DNA from: Siphonodentalium dalli
Lineage: Eukaryota > Mollusca > Scaphopoda > Gadilida > Siphonodentaliidae
Length of the DNA: 64,000 nucleotides
NCBI GenBank assembly: GCA_032622095.1
Contig: CP136068.1
Span: forward strand, 7,727,314-7,791,313
Direction of reading: 5' to 3'
Shown here: in pieces, positions 47,275-58,010 of the stretch
How positions within the stretch are numbered: the first letter of the stretch is position 1
Layout: every line of letters begins with the position of its first letter
Made by a program: the position numbers and the translations under genes
Notes under the pieces: generated by a model
Databases searched by the model: none
Told to the model about the DNA's origin: nothing
The model's input: the letters and a program-made list of their open reading frames with translations, nothing else

Positions 47275-47350
47275 TCATTGTTTTCATTTTGATGGAGTTA
47301 TGTCCCTGACTCCGCCCACAATTCACCCAGTGACCTCATTTGATTGGTCA
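47275..47350 (+). repeat. Solitary fragment of the ~140-bp core repeat
   Basis: GGAGTTATGTCCCTGACTCC followed by CCCAGTGACCTCATTTG matches the core at 45,670-45,730. It is preceded by an A-rich tract. Confidence 0.75.
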
Positions 47351-47377
47351 GAGAGCCGCGCAACTTATCCCATGTTT

Positions 47378-47475
47378 TCATCTTAGAGCCATCGACATAA
47401 GGGAAACATTGATAACCATTTCATTGTCTCTCGCCATGTGGAGGATCTATTCCTAGGAAAGTGGTGCTCTCCTGA
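47378..47475. repeat. Left arm of an inverted repeat pair (partner 52,543-52,600)
   Basis: TGGAGGATCTATTCCTAGGA, then GTGGTGCTCT, is found in inverse complement at 52,547-52,583. Similarity weakens inward (GAGCAATATTTA, ATTCCGGTG). Confidence 0.7.
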
Positions 47476-47929
47476 GCAATATTTACATGCTTAGCGAGCA
47501 AATATTCCGGTGTTCTGTCACATTTTGCTCATTGTGCGACAGAAGATGAATGCGTGTGGGTAATAAACACGCGTTTTAGTAATGTTTTAAAACGCAAATA
47601 TTGGACGAATGAATACGAGATGGACGTGCCAAAGAAGGTGAGTAATATATGTTGTAATATATGCCACTATATTGGCATACTGCCCAGTAATATAAATAAA
47701 TTACTCGATATTTTGCGTTTTTTTGGGAAATTCGTCACTTCAACGGCGTATTTACCGACTTAATACTGAATACTGTATATTGTAACTTTGAATGCCTGTT
47801 CCTCAATACATTCCTGAAGTCAATGCAACATGAAAAATATCATTAACACATACCAAATCGAAGAAAGAAAACGACCATAAAATAGGTCTACATGTGTATT
47901 CCGGTGGTTTACTGAGTCATTCCAGTGTA

Positions 47930-49836
47930 ACAGGATATCTCCCCCCCCCCTGGGGGGGAAGATATCCTAGGATATCTTCCCCCCACCCTGGATATCTTCC
48001 CCCCCATGTAATAATTTCACTCATTTGATATCGTTTTGGTTCTGAAATGGCCAGAATTTTTATTTTTTTTTTAAAGTGACAAAATTATTGTTTTCACGAA
48101 TTTGATTGTCTTTTTTTTTCTTTCATATGTCCAGGCTTGAGTCAGGGTTTGGGGGTGGGGGGGAAGATGTCCAGGTCAGGATATCTCCCCCCCCCCCACC
48201 CCCAGCACCTACATAACAAAAAAATAATCTTATGGTTTTATCGCTTGTTTTGCTTTATATAGTCATGAAACAGCGAGAAATTAACTTCTTCTGAGAACAA
48301 GTTGTTTGAGTCAGGGTTTGGGTGGGGGAGAAGATGTCCAGGTCAGGATATCATCCCCCCCCCCACCCCAGCACCTACATGACAACAAAAATAATCTTAT
48401 GGTTTTAATCGCTCGTTTTGCTTTATATAGTCATGAAACAGCGAGAAATTAACTTCTTCTGACAACAAGTTGTTTGAGTCAGGGTTTGGGTGGGGGGGGG
48501 GGGGGAATGTCCAGGTCAGGATATCTTCCCCCCCCCCCCCCCACCCAGCACCTACATGACAAAAAAATAATCTTATGGTTTTATCGCTCGTTTTGCTTTA
48601 TATAGTCATGAAACAGCGAGAAATTAACTTCTTCTGACAACAAGTTGTTTGAGTCAGGGTTTGGGGTGGGGGGGGAAATGTCCAGGTCAGGATATCTCCC
48701 CCCCCCCCCCCCCCCAGCACCTACATGACAAAAAAAATAATCTTATGGTTTTATCGCTCGTTTTGCTTTATATAGTCATGAAACAGCGAGAAATTAACTT
48801 CTTCTGACAACAAGTTGTTTGAGTCAGGGTTTGGAGTGGGGGGCGAGGGGGGGGGGTCAGGGTCAGGACATCTCCCCCCCCCCCCCCCACCCAAACCCTG
48901 ACTCAAACAACTTGTTCTCAGAAGAAGTTAATTTCTCGCTGTTTCATGACTATATAAAGCAAAACAAGTGATAACACCATAAGATTATGTTTTTGTCATG
49001 TAGGTGCTGGGTGGGGGGAAGATATCCTGACCTGGACATCTTCCCCCCCCCCCCCCCCCCCCACCCCCAAACCCTGACTCAAAAAAAGTTGTTCTCAGAA
49101 GAAGTTTCTCCCTGTTTCATGACTATATAACGCAAAACGAGCGCGATAAAACCATAAGATTATTTTTTTTGTAATGTAGGTGCTGGGTGGGGGGGGGGGG
49201 GAAGATATCCTGACCTGGACATTTCCCCCCCCCCCTCCAAACCCTGACTCAAAAAACTTTTTCTCAGAAGTTAATTTCTCGCGGTTTCATGAATATATAA
49301 AGCAAAACAAGCAATAAATCCATACAATGATTTATTTGTCATGTAGGTGCTGGGTGGGGGGGGGGGGATATCCTGACCTGGACATCTCCCCCCCCCCCAC
49401 CCCCAAACCCTGACTCAAACAACTTTTCTCTTGGAGAAGCTAATTTCTCACTGTTTCATTACTATATAAAGCAAAATAAGCGATAAAACCATAAGATGAT
49501 TTTTTTGTCATGTAGGTGCGGGGTTGGGGGGGGGGGGGGGGGGGGTGGAATATCCAAGCCTGGACATTTGAAAGAAAAGAAAAAATTTGAATTAAAAAAA
49601 AACATTTTTCTGGTCATTTCATGAACAGACAATCAAATTCGTGAAAAAACTAATTTTGTCACTTTAAAAAAAATAAAAAAATAAAAAAAAAAATATATAT
49701 TATTTTTTTAATCTCCAAAAACATTTTTCTGGCCATTTCAGAACCAAACGATATCATATGAGTGAAATTATGTTTTAGTCGTACATGGGGGGGGGGGAAG
49801 ATATCCAGGGTGGGGGGGGAGATATCCTAGGACATC

Positions 49837-49869
<33 letters not shown>

Positions 49870-49915
49870 GGGGCAAGATATCCTGGGGGGGGGGGGAAGA
49901 TGACGTGTTACACCG
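47930..49915. mobile_element. ~2-kb giant palindrome of ~170-bp units with poly-G/poly-C runs
   Basis: Outer ends are the inverted octamers GTGTAACA (47,927) and TGTTACAC (49,909). Five direct units (anchors AGGGTTTGG at about 48,145, 48,314, 48,482, 48,657 and 48,827) are followed by four to five units in reverse orientation (AAACCCTGACTCA at 48,893, 49,069, 49,239 and 49,405). The symmetry centre is near 48,870. Each unit holds CAGCACCTACATGACAAAAA, TTATGGTTTTATCGCTCGTT, AGTCATGAAACAGCGAGAAA and a G or C run of 7-30. Edge segments with GATATCCTAGGATATC words are also mirrored. There is no protein-coding content. Confidence 0.85.
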
Positions 49916-50477
49916 GTGCTTTGTGAGTTGAATAATCGTTATTCCGGTCAGCTGGCTGAAATCCTACTAAAACAACCTCGTATAAAGCCACATTGGTGAT
50001 TATTTGTTAAGAAATTATAATACAAGCCATGCCGGGATACAAATGAAGTAGCTCACCCGTTCTGTAGTTAATATAACGTCAATTAATTTGACAATACGCT
50101 TATGCTAAAAAAATAGTCAACTTATTAAACTATATATAATATATTACATACTATATTATATACAATATGTATTAGTTGGGGCTACTTGCATTAGCATTAC
50201 TTTCTGTATTAGTCGGGGCGACATTGATTTTCTTCAATTTTCGAGTATACAGGCACACCATATGAGGGAAGAAGGCCCTCGGTGACACCACATTCACACT
50301 ATATGATCATGGAAATACTATAGATTTGTGCAAGAGATGCTGATTTAATAAGAAAAACTAAAGCTCCAGGACTGAGACACCAAAGCTTCAGTAATTACAC
50401 ACCATTTTTTGGACAGGGATGTTGATAATATGAAAATAGGGTTTTTTCCCCTGATTTAAGTCAATAAGTAAACAATA
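49916..50477. other. No gene seen
   Basis: AT-rich sequence. A GAAGAAGGCCCTCGGTGACA phrase at 50,268 is echoed at 50,679, flanking the hairpin element, as if part of the same repeat unit. Confidence 0.45.
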
Positions 50478-50676
50478 CAGTAATGCTCTAATTAATCAAC
50501 TCCTTAACCACAGCAGAATTATGGATAACTTTTCAGGATTTAGTCGGAAATATGGCTCGAGAGCTTTTCGATGAATGGCAACAAGCCATATTTCCAACTA
50601 AATCCTGAAAAGTTACCCATAATTATGCTGTGGTTAAGAAGTCGATTAATTAGAGCATAACTGTATGAGGTAATTA
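50478..50676. repeat. Hairpin (MITE-like) element, ~200 bp
   Basis: CAGTAATGCTCTAATTAATC, CTTAACCACAGCAGAATTAT and TTTTCAGGATTTAGT are answered by the complementary series ending AATTAGAGCATAACTG, giving ~85-nt arms around a loop near 50,565. It belongs to the family arrayed at 55,745-56,275 (shared CTTAACCACAGCAKAATTAT and TCAGGATT). Confidence 0.85.
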
Positions 50677-50984
50677 AGAAAGCCCTCATGCAGTGACACC
50701 GCATGCATGTATAGGATATTACCATAGTAAAGGCTAAAATCTGTGCAAAAATACATTAAAAACATCATACAAAAAAATACTAGAGTTCCGGGAAGGAGAC
50801 ATCAATTCTTTGGATAGAGGGATGCTGATAATATGTAATTAGGGATTCTCATTGTTGAACACAAACTCACAGTTGACTGTTGAGTACAGGTTAAAATTAG
50901 CTCAATGCTCATCTTGTGTTGCTAGGTGATACACCAGGTCATGCTAATAGTTTATGGGTAGGTTAGATAGTAGTCACAATTACG

Positions 50985-51105
50985 CTTAAGTGCAATTGAT
51001 TGTGCTTAAGTGCAATTGATTGCGCTTAAGTGCAATTAATTGCGCTTAAGCGTAATTAATTACGCTTAAGCGTAAATGCCCTATTTGCGCTTAAGCACAA
51101 TTCAT
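50985..51105. repeat. Cluster of GCGCTTAAGCGC-type palindromes
   Basis: Six to seven copies of CGCTTAAGTGCAATTGATTG-like units of about 22 bp, each centred on the CTTAAG hexamer and becoming TACGCTTAAGCGTAA at the right. Confidence 0.9.
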
Positions 51106-52540
51106 TATTAAATGTGAATTTGGTCTCCCATACAATGCATATGACTCACACCCATGTGGATTATCCATATGAATGTGAGCCACACAAGAACACACATAGC
51201 GAAGACAAATAGTATAAATATAAAATAATTGCAAAATAACTTTAAGAATAGACATGTAATCCATACAACTGACCCGAAGCATGTGGTGTAAACATGAAAA
51301 TATATGAATACATGAATATATAAATACGAATAATGAAAATCCAACATTGGTGCATACACACATGATGGCGTCACAAATCAGAAACAGAGCACTGACCACC
51401 AAAACGACGCAAATGTTGAAATAAAACAATTATACATACAAACGGCCACTCAAATACACACATACACATATATATATACACTTACACATTTGCGGGTTTG
51501 TAATTTGGCGTTCGAGTTCGCAATGAAAATCTGGTCACGATTATCAGGGAACATCACTGAACGATGAGAATAAAAACACACCCACTGGCCCATCAACGTT
51601 CTATCACCCCGTGATACACATGTAAAGTGTAGTTTAGCTCTTTTTTAGCCACAGCAGGAACAGTAGCGTGGGATTACTCTATTAAAACACTCTTACTACC
51701 TGATTGTGTTGTAAGTTTTGCTCGAATGGACCTAATTGCATGAACCTGTGTATAGTCATACCTGATATCGTGTTTAGTTTTTCGCGGTTATTCCACCAAA
51801 CTACGTAAGAATGTTTGAGGTTTTCCGGTTTCGACTGCTCGGTTGTTTCAAAATCTCAGCATGATATTTTACATGAAACATGATATTTGTGAACACTGGT
51901 GCAACAGTTTCTGTTGGGGATATAACAAGGATAATGACCTATTAATTGCCATAAACCAACCAACTATGTCACATTCCAAGATTGGCCACAATTACAGTTA
52001 CACAATAAAAATACGTTCGACAATCATTTCCTGAACAAGAATTGAGTGTTTGTTATCAGTTATATCCAATAGAACACATGGAAATAATTATAGATTACAT
52101 AGTTCATTCATATACTCCCTATTGCGTTTGCTACCCCTGACAAACGTGATTAAACGAACAAAGTATGCCTTTATGGACGTATATGCGACGCAAAATAACA
52201 TATTAAGTTTATTACCCCCTAACCAACGCATAATATTTAGTATTTATTCGCTTTTTTGCTTGTTATAGCACAATACATGATCCTGGGGAGAGCACTTGAC
52301 TATTGGGAGAGCACTCTGTAAAGTAATGGAATATAATTATAAAATGTCGATTTACGGGCATTCCTATGGGATTTCTTACATTTTCTCACATATCAATGTG
52401 AACATCAATATAAATAATCCATTGGTTAAAAGAAACCTGCGATATACTTACATAATCTGTAATTTTTCTTCACTTTTGTGCGGCGAAAATAAAAAATCCC
52501 CAGTAAAGCACCGGAATGTCACGATAAAAATTGCTCAAAA
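51106..52540. other. No gene seen
   Basis: ORFs at 51,091-51,429 are Cys/Tyr/Phe-rich overlapping frames over CACATA-rich DNA; no splice context or similarity. Confidence 0.45.
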
Positions 52541-52542
52541 AA

Positions 52543-52600
52543 TTGGTAGAGCACCACATTCCTAGGAATAGATCCTCCACAGTGTCTCTCGCTGGCCTGC
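52543..52600. repeat. Right arm of an inverted repeat pair (partner 47,378-47,475)
   Basis: AGAGCACCACATTCCTAGGA, then ATAGATCCTCCACAGTG, is the inverse of the left arm with two or three mismatches, placing the giant palindrome and the GCGCTTAAGCGC cluster between two inverted arms about 5.2 kb apart. Confidence 0.7.
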
Positions 52601-52930
52601 TTTTTTCATGAAGTCATTTATGTTGAACAATGTTATGGAGAGCGATAGGAGATTTTGACATTTTCTGTTGATCATTCTTCAGAATAAATGTCAAATTGCT
52701 ATAAATGACCAGGACTGTTGGCAGAACATATACGTTATTGTGGTGGATTGGTGTTAACATGGTGCGATATTAACAGATTGGAGCCTACATGTATGTGAAC
52801 CTACTAGTATATGAACATAAACTCCAATCCATCAATGTCACACCATGTTATCGCAATCCACCACAATTATAACATCCTCTTGTGAAGGTCCCATCGTCCT
52901 AGAAATATATTCTTTATCACAGTTCCACAG

Positions 52931-53223
52931 TTGTTGTTGTTGTTTATTAGGGTTTATTATCGTCGTTCTAGCCGCTAGGCCACACATGACGTTGTCAATT
53001 TTACGGGTGGAGGAAAGACCATGCAGAGGCTCAATTTCACCGGGAAATTGTTCCACCGCATGCAGAAACCACCGACCCCCGGAAAGCAATTGACAAACTT
53101 GCCCAGATACACGATTCCGGTCACCCTCCCTATAAAGGGGTTCGAACCAGCTTCGTCAGTGGTGGACGGCCTGTGACAGCGTAATTCACCTGGCACTCTA
53201 CCGACTGGACCACCGGGGGCCCC
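52931..53223 (-). mobile_element. tRNA-derived SINE with 7-bp target duplication
   Basis: On the minus strand the 5' end is tRNA-like: A box TGGTCCAGTCGGTAGAGTG and B box GGTTCGAACCCC at pol III promoter spacing. The body contains CTGGGCAAGTTTGTCAATTG and GTGGTTTCTGCATGCGG, and the 3' end is CCTAATAAACAACAACAAC. TCCACAG occurs immediately on both sides (52,924-52,930 and 53,224-53,230), as expected for LINE-mediated insertion. Sequence looks little decayed. Minus-strand and plus-strand ORFs across it are artefacts. Confidence 0.88.
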
Positions 53224-53861
53224 TCCACAGGTGTAAATTTGATAAGATAATCATCAGTTTTTAAAGATAGGGTATAGCTGTTAAAATAAGCAGAAAGATT
53301 ATTATATAATAGACAGATGTTGTTCTTGTACCAATCATAAATATAGCGTACATTGCATCATTTACATGTTATTGTCACTTTTGTACGCTTTGTTATCTAA
53401 ACAAACACCAAAAACGTTACAGAAAAGTATGTTAATAGACAAACACTTGGAACTCCGGATTGTCCAATAAAAATGTTCCGTTGCACTGTAGTTTTTTTTC
53501 TTAACCTATAAATGGTGATCATACCAAACAAGGAATTAACTATGAGTAGTATTGTGAGTTGTAGCTGAGGCACCAATTTAGTGGTTTTACAAATTACAAC
53601 CAATGCATAATGCACGCAAAGCTAAATAAGGTAATGACACAATACATTTCGTGGTACTACGGTACAAACTAAAAATCTAAGAACCTCAAATGGGGTGATG
53701 GGGTAACTTCGGCTTTATGCATATTCGGTTAATTGCATGAGAAAGGCCATGCACCGACGCTATGCAATAAAGCAAAATTTACTGTATTGTGATGGCTTAA
53801 AAACAATTCCATTGCGTTAAACAACACTCGACCCATATTTTCTCGGACAAAAGAGTGTTTT

Positions 53862-53906
53862 TTTCACCCACTGACCAACGCGCGAAGCGCGTTCAGTGGG
53901 TGTACT
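53862..53906. repeat. Short perfect hairpin
   Basis: CACCCACTGACCAACGCGCG pairs with CGCGTTCAGTGGGTG around an AAGC loop, with a small bulge. It may be the fold-back end of a decayed element. Confidence 0.75.
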
Positions 53907-54579
53907 ATAATCGTAGGACTTATGCGTTTCTGCTGAATTGAACTAGTGCCTATGTGTTTCTGCTGGGCTGCACTGACGTTTGATCGCAAAATAAAATTAT
54001 AACCATTATCAAAGCACACGTTTGGATAACACCGCCATAAACAGTGACATATTATGAAGTTGAGCTCGTATCGTCAATAAAATTAGAGTTATGACTTATA
54101 AAACTAAGAATTACTGCTAAAGTATTTCTACCAATTAGGTCACTAGATTCGTGTTGAGCTGGAACTTGAGAAATTTTAATTTCAACCAATTGAAATGCCG
54201 TTGAAAACTGAAGGGTTAAGCGATTATCGCAATAGGATATTGGAACACGTGTGCGTAACGTAACTATCACAAGTATAACGTACTCTGATAAGTTATCGCC
54301 AAATTCGTGCTTCAAACAGTTTAAACATGTCATCTTCGGCTTTTTTTTTTTATTTTTATGAAAATGAATAATAAATGGTGTGATAAATATGTATAATATG
54401 TATATAACGACAAATAGAGTAAAATTAGACATTTCCCCTTGAAACTTAGGATTGGAAAGCCAGGTACAAAAATTGGTGAAATATGAGTACGAACGTCAAA
54501 GTGTTCCCTGTGTATCGGGATAATTGCCAACCATGCGAAGCGATGCCTCCATTGGCGATTATTTTACGCTGGATTTTTA
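53907..54579. other. No gene supported
   Basis: A 126-codon minus-strand frame (54,052-54,432) starts with a hydrophobic helix (MSNFTLFVVIYILYIFITPF) and a Lys run; no family was recognised and its length is within chance for this composition. Confidence 0.4.
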
Positions 54580-55080
54580 TCATCGAAACAAATCAATTTC
54601 TTCCACCTAAAAGATAATTACGTGCTTAACCCTGCCGTTTTCGGAATATATAGGTATTCCATGCAGAACCACCTAGTCTCAGCTTAAATTTTTGAAAAAT
54701 AACAGTTTTATCGACATAAATAGATTTGAATTGGACAATTCCATGTTAAAATTTATCATCGAAAAAAATTCCATTTCTTCCATCTAAAACATAATTACGC
54801 GATGGACTCTGTCATTTTAGGAACATATATGTATCCCACGCACATGCACCAAGTCTCAGCCTAAAGGTTTGAAAAAAGACAGTTTATGTTAATGGTAAAT
54901 TCCATGTTAAATTTTATCATTGAAAAAAATTCATTTCTTCCATCTAAAACATAATTACGTGCTGTACTCTGTCATTTTAGGAATATGTAGGTATCCCACC
55001 CACACACTCCAAGTCTCAGCTTAAAATTTAGAAAAATGACAGTTTTATCGATATAAATCGATTTTAATGGCAAATGCGGT
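54580..55080. repeat. ~165-bp tandem repeat, 3 copies
   Basis: Shared words: TTTATCATCGAAAAAAATTC, CATCTAAAACATAATTACG, GTCATTTTAGGAA and ACCAAGTCTCAGCYTAAA. CATCTAAAACATAATTACG-like anchors lie at about 54,605, 54,783 and 54,944. Confidence 0.85.
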
Positions 55081-55744
55081 GTTAAATAAATTTTAGGGCC
55101 CTGCCAATGTTTTCTGAGCTGTTCTAAATTGGTCACTAGAGTCCATATTTGACCGGTTACACCTGATAATTATCCGACAGTACAGTCGCGTTACTTTATA
55201 GGTCAACATTGGTCATTATCACCCGACAAATTTATTTTGGTCTATCGTATCAACCCCTATTTTCTACCGCGTAGCCTGACTAAATGTCAACATTGGTCTT
55301 TATCGCTTCACTAATTTGTATCGTTTCATCGGTATGAATTCCATATCCAATTATCAACATATAACCAACCCAACCTCTAATCCCGGTCCAATTTATTTAT
55401 TTCTTTCATCGGTATAGTCACGTTACGTAATATTTTATCATGTGATACTTGTACTTATTTGTCTATGGTATTACTATAGTATACCGTATACGTATATCAA
55501 TTGCTATTCCTTTCTATATAATCCTGGTGCTATCTATAGAGATAGATAATTTCCGCTGCAGACAATATAAAACTGACGACATTTTGAAATGTAAGCAGGC
55601 TTCAAACTCATCTTATCCAAGAAAAACTCTGGTTACATAAGAAATTTGTGTATAAGGTGTATGCGCATTTGTCGCGTTAAAAACAAAAGGTCCCAAGTCA
55701 AGGTCCAAATCCCCAACACACTCATGTGAGGTTTAACTCCATCC
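55081..55744. other. No gene seen
   Basis: GGTCA-rich words (ATTGGTCATTATCACC, ATTGGTCTTTATCGC) recur loosely; no coding signal. Confidence 0.45.
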
Positions 55745-56275
55745 TCATGCAGTAATGTCCAAAGTAATTGACCACTTAACCACAGCATAATTATTGGTAA
55801 TTTGTCAGGATTTTAAATGCTGAAAAAATACCCATAATTCTGCTGTGGTTGAGTGGTCAATTACTTTGGGCATTACTGTAACCAATATAAGGATTTGAGG
55901 TGTAATGATAACTCAATCCTCATACAGTAATGTACAAAGTAATTGACCACCCAACCACAGCACAACAATGGGTAATTTGTCAGGATTCCAAATGCTGAAA
56001 AAACACCCACAACCCCGCTGTGGTTAAGTGGTCAATTACTTTGGGCATTACTGTAACCAATATAAGGATTTGAGGTGTAATGATAACTCAATCCTCGTAC
56101 AGTAATGTCCAAAGTAATTGACCACCCAACCACAGCACAATTATTGGTAACTTTTCAGGATTCCAAATCCTGAAAAATTACCAACAATCCTGATGTGGTT
56201 AAGCGGTCAATCACTTTGGGCATTACTGTAACCAATATAAGGATGTGAGGTTTCATTAGAACTTCATCCACATAA
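55745..56275. repeat. Tandem array of hairpin units, 175-bp period, 3 copies
   Basis: Each unit is a fold-back: CAGTAATGTCCAAAGTAATT, GACCAC, AACCACAGCAYAA and GTCAGGATT are answered by complementary arms ending AATTACTTTGGGCATTACTG. Spacers read TAACCAATATAAGGATTTGA. CATTACTGTA anchors at 55,871, 56,046 and 56,221 give exactly 175 bp. The same hairpin family occurs singly at 50,478. Confidence 0.9.
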
Positions 56276-56635
56276 CTAATAAATATGTGTGAAAATTAAA
56301 CCAAAAAAAATAAATTCCATGATGGCGTCCAATATGGACTGCCTAATTCTGCTCCAAAACATGTATATTGAATATATGGTTGTTTATTGGGGGAAAACCG
56401 ATTATTTCAATAATATTTTCATTAACTGGGATCCAAAACCCGACTTACGGGAGCGCGCTTCATGCGCGACTGTATCTTAAGCATATGTGCATATTTAATG
56501 AGCCAACAATTGGAATCCCAATAGAGAAGATTGGCACGTCGCCCTTGCGCATAGACATCATTGATGATCTCTATGGGAATCAAAATTGACATTTAATAGA
56601 CAATTTTGATTAACCGCAATAACTTAAGGAATCTC

Positions 56636-57045
56636 TAATTGCGCTTAAGCCCAATGAGAATGCAATAAGACATTCCTTATTATGCTTAACCGCAATTACT
56701 TCCCATTCCACTTAAACACAATTAATATATCTCTCATTAGATCACCCTTCTGCAAATAGTAGAATAATCCTATATTTGTTCCACCCATTGTGCCATGGAG
56801 AATGGAGATGGACTACACCATCTGTATTATAAGGAGTTTATGTACTATATATAATATATTATTCTTTAATAAGATATTCATTATTAGGCTTTATCAGCGA
56901 AATTTGAATATTCTTCATTGCGCTTAAGCGCAATTAAATATTCCCTTATTGCGCTTAAGCACAATAGAGATTCCCTTATTGAGCTTATAAGCGCAATAAG
57001 GAATATCCCTTATTGTGCTTAAGCACAATTAGCTCTTCTTGCTCT
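56636..57045. repeat. Clusters of GCGCTTAAGCGC-type palindromes
   Basis: AATTGCGCTTAAGCCCAATG-like units at 56,636-56,725 and stronger ones (TTATTGCGCTTAAGCACAAT) at 56,910-57,030, with about six copies. The intervening 56,725-56,905 is AT-rich without features. Related to 50,985-51,105. Confidence 0.85.
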
Positions 57046-57094
57046 TAATTAATAAAAAAACAGTTATAATTGTATTGTAACTATTGGTTTGTCC

Positions 57095-57573
57095 TTTAAA
57101 GGTACTCAATCCGAAAAGAGGGTCCCCATCTCAACAGATTCCAACAACAACAATCCGATCAGAGGGTCCTCTATTACTATTTCTTTGGCTTCGGGGGTAA
57201 AAAACACTTGATTCGAGTCGAGGAAACCATCAAACAAAGCTCAGAGTTATTAGATATTGATTTTTGAAATTTGTTAATTGCTCGAGATGAGTACTAATAA
57301 CAGCCGTCAATTTGGTAACCTGCTCGAGATTTTACGCCAAAACTCTATTCAAACAGACAAGGATGGATAACTCTATAATCAGGGTACGCAATTTTGAATG
57401 TCTTCTGGGCCAGAAAGAATTCCCGATAATGAAAAATAATAGATTTCTAAAATCGATATCTAACAAATCTGAGCCTTGATGGGTGACTTCCTCGACCCGA
57501 ATCAAACATTTTTGACCCCCGAAGCCATTGAAATAGTAATTGAGATGAGTTTTATCGGATTGAGTACCTTTAA
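57095..57573. mobile_element. TIR (MITE-like) element, ~479 bp
   Basis: Ends TTTAAAGGTACTCAATCCG and CGGATTGAGTACCTTTAA are perfect inverse complements. Similarity continues inward for about 150 bp with one arm indel: CTTCGGGGGTAAAAAACACT with TTGATTCGAGTCGAGG, against the inverse of CCTCGACCCGAATCAAACAT. The 87-codon minus-strand frame inside it is an artefact. Confidence 0.85.
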
Positions 57574-58010
57574 TATTTCCATACATCATGCCCACATATA
57601 TTATAAAAGAATAGTACTATTATTATGCTCGTAGTAGTTAATACCACCTTACCGTCAATATTCTAGCATGGTTAATTTCAAAATCACAACGTTAATTGTT
57701 ATTACTATTTGTGTGTACTGTATATGTACATCCGTCACCAATTGAGAAACTTAAGCACAGTCTGGTTGAATATCTACCATATATGGTGGATTATTCTCAC
57801 ATCCAAGCTGTTGGTGTCATTCGTGTTATTTTGCATGCGAAGTGGTAGACCCGCCCCCCAATAGCTTATCAATACCACTCAGGACGGTGGGTGTTTTTCC
57901 TCAATTAGTTGAATTTCTTGTTATTAATATGATCGCATTCATATCATAATTATGCTATACTATTAGTATATACTTGAGGAAATTATCATAATTTGATAAA
58001 TGTTATTTCT
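57574..58010. other. No gene seen
   Basis: AT-rich spacer leading into the satellite. Confidence 0.5.

Noticed and set aside
47930-49915. CRISPR-like regular spacing of repeats
   Set aside because: Units are ~170 bp with no short repeat/unique spacer alternation, half are inverted, and the context is eukaryotic.
54052-54432. 126-codon minus-strand ORF with an N-terminal hydrophobic helix
   Set aside because: No family recognised, no promoter or splice context, low-complexity Lys run; chance is plausible in this composition.
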